DNA of 64,000 nt. It comes from Hemileia vastatrix (Eukaryota > Basidiomycota > Pucciniomycetes > Pucciniales > Zaghouaniaceae). The translations under genes were made by a program, and so were the position numbers. Numbering within the stretch: position 1 is the first letter of the stretch; each line of letters starts with the position of its first letter. The DNA is taken from positions 28,379,183 through 28,443,182 of the forward strand of contig JASXTE010000002.1 in assembly GCA_030280995.1 (NCBI GenBank), given 5' to 3'. The notes beneath the pieces were generated by a model. The model had not been told where the DNA came from. It made no database searches and worked only from the letters and a program-made list of their open reading frames with translations. This document shows positions 1 to 10,202 of this stretch, piece by piece.

Positions 1-650
1 TTTCACATAGTATAATGTCAGGATTAGCCCTATCATTTCTACAGTGAATCCCCCTTATTATTAAGCTACTTTTAACCTTAAAAATTCCCTCTTTAGTCTT
101 TTATATTATTGTTTAATACGCATATACTCTCTTTTTATCTTATTCTTTAATTTTGATGGAATTTCCTTATTATTACAGGACTTTGATGGTTGTTACTCTT
201 CTTATTATGTCATGGGTTACTGGGGATGTTGATGGGCATGTCTATTAGTTGGTTTGAGGGGTCATTAAATCTGTATTGGAGTGGTTCATCAAGGAATTCA
301 TTAGGGAACTCAGTGTGTATAAAAGGAGGAGGTTTTTGGGTCTTGTTTCTACATTCTTTATCATTAAAATTTACACCATATAACCAAATCAATTACAATA
401 CATATCAATTAGTACTTTTATAAGTCTTTTTAGTAGTATCTGAATTATTAAACTCTATTTTTCTACCAACTAAAAAGATTGTAAGCCATATATAAAAATA
501 GTGAGAATTATATTACTGAGACCTTTATTTTGAATTATATTTTACTATTTGTTGGATCTACACTACAGTATTCATATAGGACCATATAAATCTTCCAGAC
601 AAAGAATTTTCCAACTAGTTCATGTCCTTTTAGTTGATCTCAGCCTGACA
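1..650 (+). repeat. Family-A LTR, 3' part, cut by window edge
   Basis: This stretch runs parallel to the last part of the A1 LTRs (about 5907-6552 and 11465-12110), including the TATA region and the terminal GCCTGACA. It is visibly more diverged than the two A1 LTRs are from each other, so it is an older copy. The upstream part lies outside the window. It is either a solo LTR or the edge of an element extending to the left. Confidence 0.85.
318..325 (+). promoter_or_regulatory. LTR TATA box
   Basis: TATAAAAG lies at the same LTR position as the TATA motifs of the A1 LTRs (6219 and 11777) and is followed by the same purine-rich GGAGGAGG stretch. It is the likely core promoter of this old LTR; activity is unknown. 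Confidence 0.5.
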
Positions 651-1574
651 GAAAACAAGACCAAAAACCCCCTCCTTTTATACACAATAACTTCCCCAAT
701 GAAACCCTTGATTTACCAGCTTTATACCTGATTAATGATGCCTCTTTCCAACTAATAGACTTGTTCAACAACATAAAGAGTGACCAATAGCATAATTAGA
801 ATGATATCACACACCAAAATCCTGCATTAATAGGGATAATCCATCAAAAATAAAGAATAAGCAAAAAAGAGAGTATATGCGTGTAATACCTTTAAAATAA
901 AAGAATAAAAGGGAAAATTAAGGCTAATTATTACTCCATATTAAGAAGAATTAACAGTAGAAATAATGGGGCTAATCATGAAATTATACTACGTGATATT
1001 TCTACTCAAAAATAACCAAAATTGACTGAGAAACCACTTAAAAACCCAAAAAAGGGCATGAGATGTGGGGTAACTACATGCAGTCCTTGGAACGTGCTTT
1101 CATGGGTAAATTCTTGACTAATGTAGGCATATTTAAGTGTGTTAGTGAATTAAAGTGCCAAGCTTGAGGTTATTCATTGAATTTGTGCATATAATAAGGG
1201 CCAATGCACTTGTAATTAAACTAGGACACTAAATAAGCGCCTGTCGCCTATTTTAGTGTGTTTCCCCACAGTGGGCATAGAATATGGGGTAATTATAATG
1301 TGAAAAAGCCAACTTTTCTTAAAATGAAGCTATTCACACAGGAAAAATGCAGGCAGTATGTGGCCAGTACACAGAAGCCATTTCTCGCATAAAAAACACC
1401 AAATTTGAAAAGTGTTATTTTTATGCATTTGAGTAGCCAAATCAATATCCCTAATTAAGAAAAATTGATCTGTCAAAACGCATTTTTAATACTATTAAAT
1501 TTATAGTGCATATATTCAACTTTAAGTGATTTAAAGCACATTTCTTGTTTTTCACATAAATTAATGGAACAACC
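651..1574 (-). repeat. Family-A LTR in reverse, left piece
   Basis: Read on the minus strand this matches A1 LTR sequence from about 290 bp to about 1190 bp of the 1501-bp LTR. It contains the TTGGGGAA/TATA region near 670-700, the GTGGGGTAACTACATG segment near 1066 and the GTGGGG...TAATTATA block near 1280. It stops at 1574, where the CACTA-like terminal repeat begins, and the missing LTR beginning is found at 18473-18748. Its own 3' end (about 310 bp) is absent at 651, where the forward LTR copy ends. Confidence 0.8.
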
Positions 1575-1612
1575 CACCACAGGAAATCTGGGGGTGAACT
1601 GCTAGCAGTTCC
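1575..1612 (+). repeat. Left terminal inverted repeat of giant CACTA-like element
   Basis: It begins CACCACAGG and ends in the 16-bp palindrome GAACTGCTAGCAGTTC. It matches the reverse complement of 18435-18472 at roughly four of five positions and resembles in layout the ends of the 261-bp MITEs at 56659 and 60349. Confidence 0.65.
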
Positions 1613-1979
1613 CTCTATTTGAAACTATCAGGAATTTGTCAGGAAACTGTTGGGAAACCATCCTGAAACTGTCAGAAATATGTTTTTAAATCTGATGAAA
1701 AAACATTGAAAAAATAAACTGTCACAGATTGAATCCAGAACAATCCCTCCTTGAGCAGAGCTTAGGAACCACATTGAACATCAGTTAATCTCAGGTTTGG
1801 CAAAAGGTTGAACAACATCACTTAGCATACCTTAATATTCAAATATTAAACTTGAATATATGTTGTGTGTATGATATAGATGCATATGCATTTGAATTTG
1901 CATGGTGGATACTTATTGCATGTTAAAAATTGATGTGAAACGCCTATCTAAAGTGTATGCATAATGACTATTAAGAATA
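1613..1979. other. Subterminal region, no gene
   Basis: AT-rich non-coding DNA with short loose repeats of AAACTGT/GAAACT just inside the left terminal repeat. Subterminal repeats are typical of CACTA transposons, but these are too weak to call binding sites. Confidence 0.4.
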
Positions 1980-2062
1980 AATATGCATAAAAATATGCAT
2001 ATTGAATATGCATAAAAATATGCATATTGAATATGCATAAAAATATGCATATTGAATATGCA
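1980..2062 (+). repeat. Short tandem repeat, 25-bp unit x3
   Basis: Three consecutive copies of a 25-bp unit (1980-2004, 2005-2029, 2030-2054) plus a partial fourth. Each unit contains two ATATGCAT palindromes. ATGCATA words continue to about 2225, giving open but low-complexity frames on the minus strand that are not genes. Confidence 0.9.
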
Positions 2063-2879
2063 AAAAAAAAGTGCATATATGTATATGAATAAAATATATT
2101 AATATGCATATAAATCTGTATAATGAATATGCATATGCATATCCATAAATATGCATAATGATTGAAAAAGGCAAAAAAAATGATGCTTAATGAGTATATT
2201 TTATGCATAAATAGAAATATGCAATATGAATTCATATTGCATACAGATAACACTGGCAAACCAACTTGACCAAAACTCATACTAAATTTTCATTCTGGAC
2301 TAAAGGTGTGAGGGAAGGAAGAAAAACAGTCCAACATTAGAAAAATGCTACATGCACTCATTTTGTAGCAGAGCAAATGAGAAGTGCTGAATTATGGTTG
2401 GTGCCCATAATTTAGTATGATATCATAATTTTATTTAATTGTTTTCAATATTGAAAAGACTTTAGGTTGGTTGGTATGGATCTAGCTGTGCCAGGGTCTA
2501 ATCTAATTATTTTAACAATTTCTTAATAATTAATGGGTTTTAATACAAAAACAGGTTGTATTTTTTGTGGGATATTGGATATGATGAGGTCTTTTGTAAA
2601 AAAAACTTATATTGTTCAAAAATATTCCTGAATCAGATGTGGGATAATCACTACAAAAAATTGTAGTACTGTGGGCAATAAAATATATGCACAAGCAGTA
2701 AAGAAAGGACTGAGTGAACCCTTTTTGTGCAGTGGGAATCATTAGAGTGGAATTGTGGATGAAAAATATAATTCATTATTACCATTTTATTTAATCAAAA
2801 AATTTATAATATTAAAAGGAACTATTGATTAATTGGTATTTGACCTTTGTGCCTCACTCATATTTATCATTTGATTGAT
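2063..2879. other. AT-rich spacer, no gene seen
   Basis: I see no coding region, RNA gene or clear repeat beyond further ATGCATA words up to about 2225. Short open frames here have no recognisable content. Confidence 0.5.
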
Positions 2880-3910
2880 TTTTTGTCACCATTATGTTAT
2901 TAACATTATAAGTATAGCAAAAACTCGTGTGCCCAACGCATACCGGGTGATGTTACACCTTTTATAATATTATTAAATAAAGGTAAAAAAATATGAAAAT
3001 GATTTGTTTTACAAAAAATAAATTGATATCCAAAAGCAATATGAGGGATAAAAAGGTAAAATTAAAGGAAGCAAATATGAAATAAAAAATAAAAATAAAA
3101 TTACTGCCATCAAGAGCAAGTAGACATGTTGGGGTGAACGCTCACCAGTGGCACTAAACTTGGACTATAATTGCTTTTTTGAAAAACAAAAAAGTGCCAA
3201 TCTGAGGTTTAATAAAACTTCAGCAGAACCATTTAGCCATATCAAACAACTTCTAGTGCAATGATTGAGAGAGAATCGATCACACCAGACTGCATGTGAC
3301 CAAAAGTGTCCAGCACAAGTTTGGCCAAACTTGTGCTGGACACATTTATGACGGAGAGTAGCTAGGGTAGAATTTTTCTTCAGGTAAATCTGGTATTTCT
3401 TATAAACATGTCCATTGGTACTTGATCTTTGTGCCACACTCATATATATCATTTGGTTAATTTATTGTCACCATTATGTTATTAATATTATAAGTGTAGA
3501 AAAAACTCATGTGCCAAATGCATACCAGGTGATGTTACACCTTTTATAATATTATGAAATAAAAGTAAAAAAATATGAAAATGATTAGCTTTACAATAAT
3601 TTAAATAGATATTAAAAAAAGAGAAATAAAAAAGTAAAATTAATCTCAAAGAGATCAATTATGAAAAACAAAATACTAGTAAAATTCTTGCTCTCAAGAG
3701 CCAGTAGAAGTGTTGAAACAAATGGGAGCCATCAGGGCTAAATTTTAATAAGTGAACTTTTTTTATAAAGATAAAAAATTATACACCTGAGGTTGGGAAG
3801 AAGGACAGGTGGATGATTCAGCTAAACAAAACTACTTGTAGTGAAGTTTAATAAAAAAATGTTTTTTTGTTGCCATAGAGAGAATTGATCCCATCTGACT
3901 GCATGTGACC

Positions 3911-3956
3911 AAAAGTGTCCAGCACAAGTTTGGCCAAACTTGTGCTGGACACTTTT
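3911..3956. repeat. 46-bp perfect palindrome (array example)
   Basis: The left half AAAAGTGTCCAGCACAAGTT is followed by TGG, its mirror CCA and the reverse complement of the left half, centred on TGGCCA. It is much richer in G and C than its surroundings and is the best conserved part of each array unit. Confidence 0.95.
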
Positions 3957-5046
3957 ATGATGGAGAGTAGCTTGAGTGGAAATTTTCTTCAGTTCCTTCA
4001 TCTTGTATTTCTTATAAACATGTCTACTGGTATTTGATCAGTCTGTATCTTTCATATTTATCATCCGATTAATATTTTATCACCATTATACTATTAATGT
4101 TATTAGTATAGCAAAAACTTGTGTGCCAAATGCATACAATGTGAAGTTATACCTTCAATAATTTTTTAAAATAGACGTAAATAAGTATGGAAAGGATTAG
4201 TTTTACAAAAATTAAATAGAAATTTAAAAGTAAAAAGAGGAATAAAAGAGTAAAATAAAAGTCAAAGAGTTCAAATATGAAAAAAATACTAGTAAAATTC
4301 CTGCTATCAAGAGCCAGTAGAGGTGTTAAAGCAAATGGGAGCCATCAGGGCTTAATTGTAATGAGTGACCTTTTCTTTAATGATAAAAAATTATACACCT
4401 AATATTGGGCAGAACAGAAGGTGGATGATTCAGCTAAACCAAACTACTTCTAGTGAAATTTGATAAAAAAAATTTTTGTTGCCATACAGAGAATTGATCC
4501 CATCTGACTGCACATGACCAAATGTGTCCAGCACAAGTTCGGCTGAGCTTGTGCTGGACACTTCTATGATAGAGAGTGGCTGGGTTAGAATTTTTCTTCA
4601 GTTCATCTGGTTTTTCTAACAAACATGTCTACTGGTATTTTATCTTTGTGCCTCACTCATACATATTGTTTGATTAATTTTTTGTCTTAATTATATTATT
4701 AATTATATAAGTATAGAAAAAAATTGTGTGCCAAATGCATACTGAGTGATGTTACACCTTTTATAATATTATTAAATAAATGTATAAAAATATTAAAATA
4801 ATTTATTTTAAAAATTTTTAATTGATATCCAAAAGCAATATGAGGAATAAAAAATTAAGTTAAAGGGATCAAATATGAAAAAAGAAATCCAAGTATTATT
4901 CCTAATATCAAAGGCCAGTAGAGATGTTGAAGCAAATGAGAGCCGTCAGGGATAAATTGTACTAAATTGACTGTTTTTTAAAGATAAAAAATTGTGTACC
5001 TGTGGTTTGGATGAACTCTAGGTGGATAATTCAGCTATATCAAACT

Positions 5047-5051
5047 ACATC
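5047..5051 (+). repeat. Target-site duplication of A1 (left)
   Basis: ACATC here is repeated at 12111-12115 directly after the 3' LTR, the 5-bp duplication expected for Ty3/Gypsy integration. Confidence 0.9.
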
Positions 5052-6552
5052 TGTCAGCCTGTATATCTCCAGGACTGAGTAAAAAGTAATTATAAGTTAT
5101 ATTAAACACATGAACTATACATGGGAATAATAAATAAGAGTACACAAATAGTATACATAAGTAAAATTATGTTAATACACAAAAAATGCCATTATAACAC
5201 CTTATATACACGCATATATCCACCTTTTATAGGTCTTATGTACTTAATATTAAGTTGGAATATGTTAGGGTAATCTTAAGAACCTTAAGTATAAGGCTAC
5301 ATAATTTTTAAGTACACTTAAAGCTGTTATATTCATTGTTTTATGCAAAAAACAAGAAATGCGCTTTATTTCCCTTAAAAGTTGACTATATGCGCTATAA
5401 AATTGAGAATATCAAAGTTGCGCTTTGAAAGATCAATTGGGCTCATTTAGAACTATTGATTTGGCTATTTAAATGCATAAAAATAACACTTTTCAAATTG
5501 GGTGTTTTTTATGCCAGAAATGGCTTCTGTGTACTGGCCACATACTGCCTGCTTTTTTCCCATGTGAATAGCTTCATTTTTAGCAAAGTTAGCTTTTTCA
5601 CACTATAATTACCCCACATTCTACGCCCAATGTGGGGAAACACACTAAAATAGGCGACAGGCGCTTATTTAGTGTCCTAGCTTAATTAATAATGCATTGA
5701 CCTTGTTTATATGCACTAATTTCATTAATAACCTCACTCTTGGCACTTTATTTCATCACCACGCTTAAATTTGCCTAATTTTAGTCAAGGATTTACCCGT
5801 GCAAGCTCCTGCCAAGAACTGCATGTAGTTACCCCACATCTCACGCTCTTTTTTAAGTTTTTGGGTGGTTTCTCAGTCAATTTTGGTTATTTTTGAATGG
5901 GAATTTCACGTAGTATAATGTCAGGATTAGCCCCATTATTTCTACAGTCAATCCCCCTTATTATTAAGCTATTATTAACTTTAAAAAGTCTCCTTTAGTC
6001 TTTAATATTATTGTTTTATACGCATATACTCTCTTTTTGTCTTTTTCTTTAATTTTGATGGATTTCCCTTATTATTACAGGATTTTGGCGGTTGTTACTC
6101 TTATAATTATGTCATGGGTTACTGGGAATGTTGATGGGCATGTCTATTAGTTGTTTAGAGGCGTCATTAACTGTGTATTGGGTGGTATATCAAGGGAATC
6201 ATTGGGGAACTCAGTGTGTATATAAGGAGGAGGTTTTTGGGTTGTATTTCTTCATTCCTTATCATTACAATTTAACCAATATAACCAAACCAATTACAAT
6301 ACATATCAATTAGTACTTTTATAAGACTTTTGAATAGTATCTGAATTTATATAATCTATTTTTCTACCAACTATAAAGATTGTAAGCCATATATAAGAAT
6401 AGTGAGAATTATATTACTGAGACCTCTATATTTGATTATATTTTACAACTTAGTGGATTAAAACTACAGTATTCATATAGGACCATTAAAATCTTCTAGA
6501 AAACTGACTATTCAAGCTAGTTCACGTCCTTGTACTTGACCTTAGCCTGACA
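5052..6552 (+). repeat. A1 5' LTR
   Basis: 1501 bp, TGTCAGCC...GCCTGACA, nearly identical to 10610-12110. It contains a TATA motif at 6219 and the conserved block with GTGGGGAAACACACTAAAAT near 5630. Confidence 0.95.
6219..6226 (+). promoter_or_regulatory. A1 LTR TATA box
   Basis: TATATAAG in the 5' LTR; the 3' LTR has TATAAAAG at the matching place (11777-11784), so one base differs between the two. It is the likely core promoter for the element's RNA. Confidence 0.5.
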
Positions 6553-6554
6553 AT

Positions 6555-6567
6555 TGGGGACCTTTCC
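6555..6567 (+). other. A1 primer-binding site
   Basis: TGGGGACCTTTCC starts two bases after the 5' LTR. The identical 13-mer follows the B1 5' LTR (28300-28312), and similar words follow the B2, C1 and C2 LTRs. It should pair with the 3' end of a primer tRNA; I did not identify which one. Confidence 0.7.
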
Positions 6568-6735
6568 TCAAGAATTCTGTTATAATCCTGTAAGTGAAAT
6601 TTTCAAAAGAAGGTGCACGTAAATAATATCCCTATAGAAATATTTGGATAATTACAACAGGTTGGGGTCACTTATATAGTGATTTCAGAAAAAGAAGCCC
6701 TGTTATATAATAAAATTGTGATATTGAATCAACAA

Positions 6736-6898
6736 TTTTACCACTAATTTTACATATAATTGTTATTAGTGGGTCTGTCAATAGACCAATTAAATTTGTG
6801 ATCTTTGCAGATAAAATTTTTACCACTAATTTAACATAAAATTGTTCTTAGTGGGAGTCTGTCAATAGACCAATTAAATTTGTGATCTTTGCAGATAA
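6736..6898 (+). repeat. A1 leader direct repeat, two ~80-bp copies
   Basis: Two consecutive copies (6736-6814 and 6817-6898) begin TTTTACCACTAAT and end GATCTTTGCAGATAA, each with the stem-like GTCTGTCAATAGAC. They lie in the untranslated leader between primer site and gag. A role in RNA packaging or leader splicing is possible but unproven. The rest of the leader (6568-6735 and 6899-7220) holds no gene; a GTAAGT at 6589 and a TTTTTACAG at about 6928-6936 could be leader splice sites. Confidence 0.75.
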
Positions 6899-7220
6899 TA
6901 AACCAAATAAACTGATTAATTGTTTTATTTTTACAGGACTCTTAATCCCTTTTTATTGGTTTGTAAAATTCATTTAATATTTAGAAAGAATCTTACTAAC
7001 AAATTTTCTTTTTTAAATATAAATACACGGCTACATATTGTAGACCAGTTAAATCAAGTGACCACATAAAAGCATATTTGACTTTTGGCACTTAAAAATT
7101 CACTTAATACCAAAAAGTAAGCAATAAAATTGTCTTCAGTGGTACTAATAAATACTGATTAAACTCCTTTTTGAAGTTTTTCAAATCTAAACTTTCAATT
7201 CTCTAAAATTCCACGTAAAA

Positions 7221-7816
7221 ATGTGTGACAACAATGACATTGTAAGTAATAAGGCAAAACCTTATAACTTAATACCTAGAGCTGAAAGACCTGTTACAGG
7301 ACGTTCAAATGGAGGGCCAGGACTCTCCCATAATCAACAACACTCCACAAATGTCTCTGGAGGAAAGGGAAAAGCTTCTAAAGCAGGTTTCAATAAAGAA
7401 GTCAAAAAATACATTACAAGAACAAGTTCACTCCCTATCCACCCTAATGAACACCTTGACAATAAGAGTCAACAACATAGTGGACCAGATCAACAATCTG
7501 GAAAAGAGAGCAGCTCAAGGTTTCATAGAAGTCAACCAAGCTCTAGTGGACATAAAGACTCAACCACCAATAGTGGCATCCAAAAATTCCATAGCAACAC
7601 CTCCAGCCCAAGAGGAGGACCAAAAAATTACAGTAAGCAAATGGAAATGGGATTGGTACGCCCAAAATTACAACAATCCTACTCAACAAGGATCCAGCAG
7701 TCACCCTTACAGGGGAAAGCTAAGGAGAGGCAGGGGAAATGGAGTAAGACCTTGGTGAGTCATCCAACTTCTTATGATCAATTACATCAACCTAACAATG
7801 AATTACTTATAGGTAA
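7221..7816 (+). CDS. A1 spliced accessory protein (exons 7221-7241, 7300-7754, 7813-7816)
   Basis: Splicing joins MCDNNDI to the +1 frame starting DVQMEGQ, giving a predicted 159-aa protein. It contains a Lys/Glu/Leu heptad-rich region (LQEQVHSLSTLMNTL..., coiled coil likely), then VSKWKWDW, HPYRGKLRRGRG and a terminal RPW. The TAA stop forms at the exon 2/3 junction; unspliced RNA gives TGA after the same Trp. The W-x-W-D-W, HPY and basic-tail elements recur in families B and C, whose proteins are otherwise quite different, so this frame appears selected. Function unknown; the basic C-terminus could bind nucleic acid and the helix could oligomerise. An alternative route is internal initiation at ATG 7309, fourth codon of exon 2. 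Confidence 0.75.
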
Positions 7817-10202
7817 TGAGATTGATAAGGAAATATTGCATATAATTGATAATGATTTAAAGGATTATTCATTTGGAAAAAATATGTTAAACTTGTCTTT
7901 GCACAAAGACAATGTAGATAGTTTTATTGATCACCAGGATAATGCTATTAATATTAAAATGGAATCAAATGATGAGTCTTCTGAGTTGGACACAGAAAAA
8001 ATAGAATATTTTTTAAAAGAAAATCCAATGGAATCAAAGATAATAAGTAAATTATTATTGAGAATTGAAAAATTGGAAGAGTTCTCAAAAGAGTCAAACA
8101 ATAATACAGAAAAGGTATTATTACAGCTAACACAATCATTGAGTGCAACGGCCAATAGATTAAAAATTATTGAAAATTCAAATAATGAATTAGTCAATGA
8201 GAAGAAGGGCTTGAAATCTGAGATTAGAGATTTAGAAAATAAATTAGAACACTCTCAGAATATTATGGCTACCATTGAAGGACGTGTTAGATTATCTTTT
8301 TCAAATGTAAATGACACCCTAACTCATGTACCAGTAATACAGGATAGGTTACAAAGAGTGGAAATAGAAGTAGCAAAAATGTTGAAAAATACTGAAAGAA
8401 TAAAAGATAACACTTCTTATGTAACAAGAGTACCTGTTTTCATGAAACATGTAAATGAAACACCAATGATGGAACATGAACATAGTATCATGGGCTCTGA
8501 GAATAATAAATCAGTAAAAGATGAAATACATGATCATCTTTCTAAAGTAAGTGATTTACTCAATATTCCTCAGGTTAGGGAAGCAAAAACTAGCCAAAAG
8601 AACTGGCCTAAGTTAGATCAGTACCCTTCTTTTGACGGGGATTCAAAATCTGATTGGCAACAATTCATACAAAGAATTGATAACTTAAAATTTTCATACA
8701 AATTACCTGATGAAGAAATTACTTCAAAGTTAATATCTTTATTTACAGATGTGGCCTTATTATGGTTTGAATCTGTATTGAGTGAGGGAATTAATTACTC
8801 CTGGAATGAATGGAAGGCACTAATTGAAAGGCAATTTGGTGGCCCAAAATTTAGAATCACTCAACAAAGATTGTATGAAAGAGCCAGATATAATCCAAAT
8901 GATGGAGATAAACCTATGGTATTTTTAATGAATTTAATAAAAATCATGAAAGCCATGGATCCAAAAATGGATTATGAAGAGTGGAAAGAAAAGATAATAT
9001 ATAAGTTACCTATATCAGTTAGAGACATTATTGTAGCTAGAACTGAAACCATCAGAGATACCTCTGGGTTCATTAATATATGTAATGAAATATTATTAAA
9101 CCACAAATATGAAACCAAGTATAGTAATTACAGACAAAGTGTTGATGTGGTAAAACCTACTACAAGTAAGTTACCAGTGGAGAAGAAAAAACCTTCAGCT
9201 CCCCTTGTCCCTAAGAGACAAGAAAATAACACTTGTTACAAATGTAATGAACCTTGGGTTAAGGGTCACACGTGTAAGAAGGGAATAAATGTTATTGAAA
9301 CCTCACAGAATTCTGAACCTAGTAATCATGAAGATGAGAATGTGGAGTCTAGTGAGGATTGCAAAAGTAACATATCTTACAGTGATGATGAAAATGAGAT
9401 ATTTGTATTAGAACAGGATATAATGTTCCTGAATGATGCTATACCTCATACAGACACATCTTTAACTTCCATAGAGGAAGCTGAAATAATTAAAGATGTA
9501 TCTCATGATACTTACAAAATAACACATATCAGAGCACCTATTATCATATGTGGAAAAGAAATGAATGCCATTCTTGACACTGGGGCTGCAGGTAGTGTAG
9601 TTTCAATTAATACATTAATGAAACTTGATAGTAAGTACCAGGAAAAACTAGAATCTGTTCAGGCAAAGAACTGGAGAGGTTTTGGTTCAGTATTAAATCC
9701 AATTGGCAAATATAAAACTGCTGTATTCTTTAAATATAATAATGGATATGTTAGAGCAGTTTGTGAATTTGTAGTAATGGATAATAATAATTGTAGTGAT
9801 TGGTTTATTATTGGCAATGATTTATTGACAAAATTTGGCATTAAACTAGATCCTGCAAACAGTTGTTTCACCATAAGTGTGAATGGTAAAAGAAAATTCA
9901 AAGTATGTTCTGAAAATTCAGTATATACCATTTCTCCTAGAGAAGAACAACTGCAAGGTGGAAGAACCACCAATGAAGTGGTTGAATTGGAAAATGAAAT
10001 CCAAAAGGCCTCTTTCAGTCCTCAACTCTCAAAAATTGAAGAAGAAGATATTTTGAGATTGATTAAAGCATATCCTATGGCATTTGCTCATGGTTCAAAT
10101 GAACTAGGATTGGTCAAAGACCATGAGATGAAAATCTCTCTAAGCTGTGATTTGGATAATATTCCTGGCAGTCTAAAAAATAAAACCTTACCATGCAAAT
10201 GA
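7221..10202 (+). CDS. A1 Gag-protease polyprotein (unspliced reading), truncated
   Basis: A 993-codon frame encoding Gag and aspartic protease. Residues 1 to about 195 are Ser/Gly/Gln-rich and overlap the accessory frame. Next come coiled-coil-like acidic helices (about 270-390), a Retrotrans_gag-like domain (about 455-600, NWPKLDQYPSFDGDS), a Cx2Cx7HxC zinc knuckle from Cys672, and a retropepsin with D-T-G-A at Asp786. The frame ends 30 bp past where family members go on into RT, because an internal deletion shifts it into a stop. ATG 7221 is chosen because the matching first Met is used in families B and C and because it starts exon 1 of the spliced form. If intron 1 or 2 is removed this frame is lost, so Gag must come from unspliced RNA. 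Confidence 0.85.
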   Translation: MCDNNDIVSNKAKPYNLIPRAERPVTGRSNGGPGLSHNQQHSTNVSGGKGKASKAGFNKEVKKYITRTSSLPIHPNEHLDNKSQQHSGPDQQSGKESSSRFHRSQPSSSGHKDSTTNSGIQKFHSNTSSPRGGPKNYSKQMEMGLVRPKLQQSYSTRIQQSPLQGKAKERQGKWSKTLVSHPTSYDQLHQPNNELLIGNEIDKEILHIIDNDLKDYSFGKNMLNLSLHKDNVDSFIDHQDNAINIKMESNDESSELDTEKIEYFLKENPMESKIISKLLLRIEKLEEFSKESNNNTEKVLLQLTQSLSATANRLKIIENSNNELVNEKKGLKSEIRDLENKLEHSQNIMATIEGRVRLSFSNVNDTLTHVPVIQDRLQRVEIEVAKMLKNTERIKDNTSYVTRVPVFMKHVNETPMMEHEHSIMGSENNKSVKDEIHDHLSKVSDLLNIPQVREAKTSQKNWPKLDQYPSFDGDSKSDWQQFIQRIDNLKFSYKLPDEEITSKLISLFTDVALLWFESVLSEGINYSWNEWKALIERQFGGPKFRITQQRLYERARYNPNDGDKPMVFLMNLIKIMKAMDPKMDYEEWKEKIIYKLPISVRDIIVARTETIRDTSGFINICNEILLNHKYETKYSNYRQSVDVVKPTTSKLPVEKKKPSAPLVPKRQENNTCYKCNEPWVKGHTCKKGINVIETSQNSEPSNHEDENVESSEDCKSNISYSDDENEIFVLEQDIMFLNDAIPHTDTSLTSIEEAEIIKDVSHDTYKITHIRAPIIICGKEMNAILDTGAAGSVVSINTLMKLDSKYQEKLESVQAKNWRGFGSVLNPIGKYKTAVFFKYNNGYVRAVCEFVVMDNNNCSDWFIIGNDLLTKFGIKLDPANSCFTISVNGKRKFKVCSENSVYTISPREEQLQGGRTTNEVVELENEIQKASFSPQLSKIEEEDILRLIKAYPMAFAHGSNELGLVKDHEMKISLSCDLDNIPGSLKNKTLPCK
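7242..7299 (+). other. A1 predicted intron 1 (58 nt)
   Basis: GTAAGT donor after a complete codon, acceptor CTGTTACAG, candidate branch words TATAAC and CTTAAT. Its length is 1 modulo 3, so removal moves translation from the Gag frame into the accessory frame. The position matches introns 29060-29123 (B1) and 55205-55262 (C2), all followed by GA[CT]GT. Confidence 0.8.
7755..7812 (+). other. A1 predicted intron 2 (58 nt)
   Basis: GTGAGT donor, branch word CTAAC at intron positions 38-42, acceptor TTACTTATAG, exon 3 starting GTAAT. Same length, donor phase and acceptor phase as in B1, B2, C1 and C2. Splicing creates TGG-TAA across the junction. Confidence 0.8.

Larger units (their letters stand above)
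2880..5051 (+). repeat. Tandem array of ~609-bp palindrome-bearing units, left part
   Basis: Successive units share the order TTGTCACCATTATGTTATTAA, GTGCCAAATGCATAC, TGATGTTACACCTTTTATAAT, then CCAGTAGA and finally a palindrome AAAAGTGTCCAGCACAAG...CTTGTGCTGGACACTTTT. Palindromes lie at 3302-3347, 3911-3956 (46 bp, perfect) and 4520-4565, spaced 609 bp. A1 interrupts the unit following the third palindrome at 5051. No coding capacity is evident. The sequence after each palindrome (GATGGAGAGTAGCTAGGGT) is also conserved. Confidence 0.9.

Noticed and set aside
1948..2280. Open frames of 110 and 67 codons on the minus strand
   Set aside because: They are low-complexity translations of ATGCATA repeats (Met-His-Ile-Phe patterns), not proteins.
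7309..7758. Programmed ribosomal frameshift joining the accessory frame to Gag
   Set aside because: No slippery heptamer at the frame ends, and matching donor, branch and acceptor signals in three families explain the frame change better. Internal initiation at the exon 2 ATG remains possible.
9659..9973. Antisense open frames over gag-pol (also 33877, 39292, 24895 and others)
   Set aside because: They mirror strongly conserved sense coding sequence; their codons carry no independent motif.
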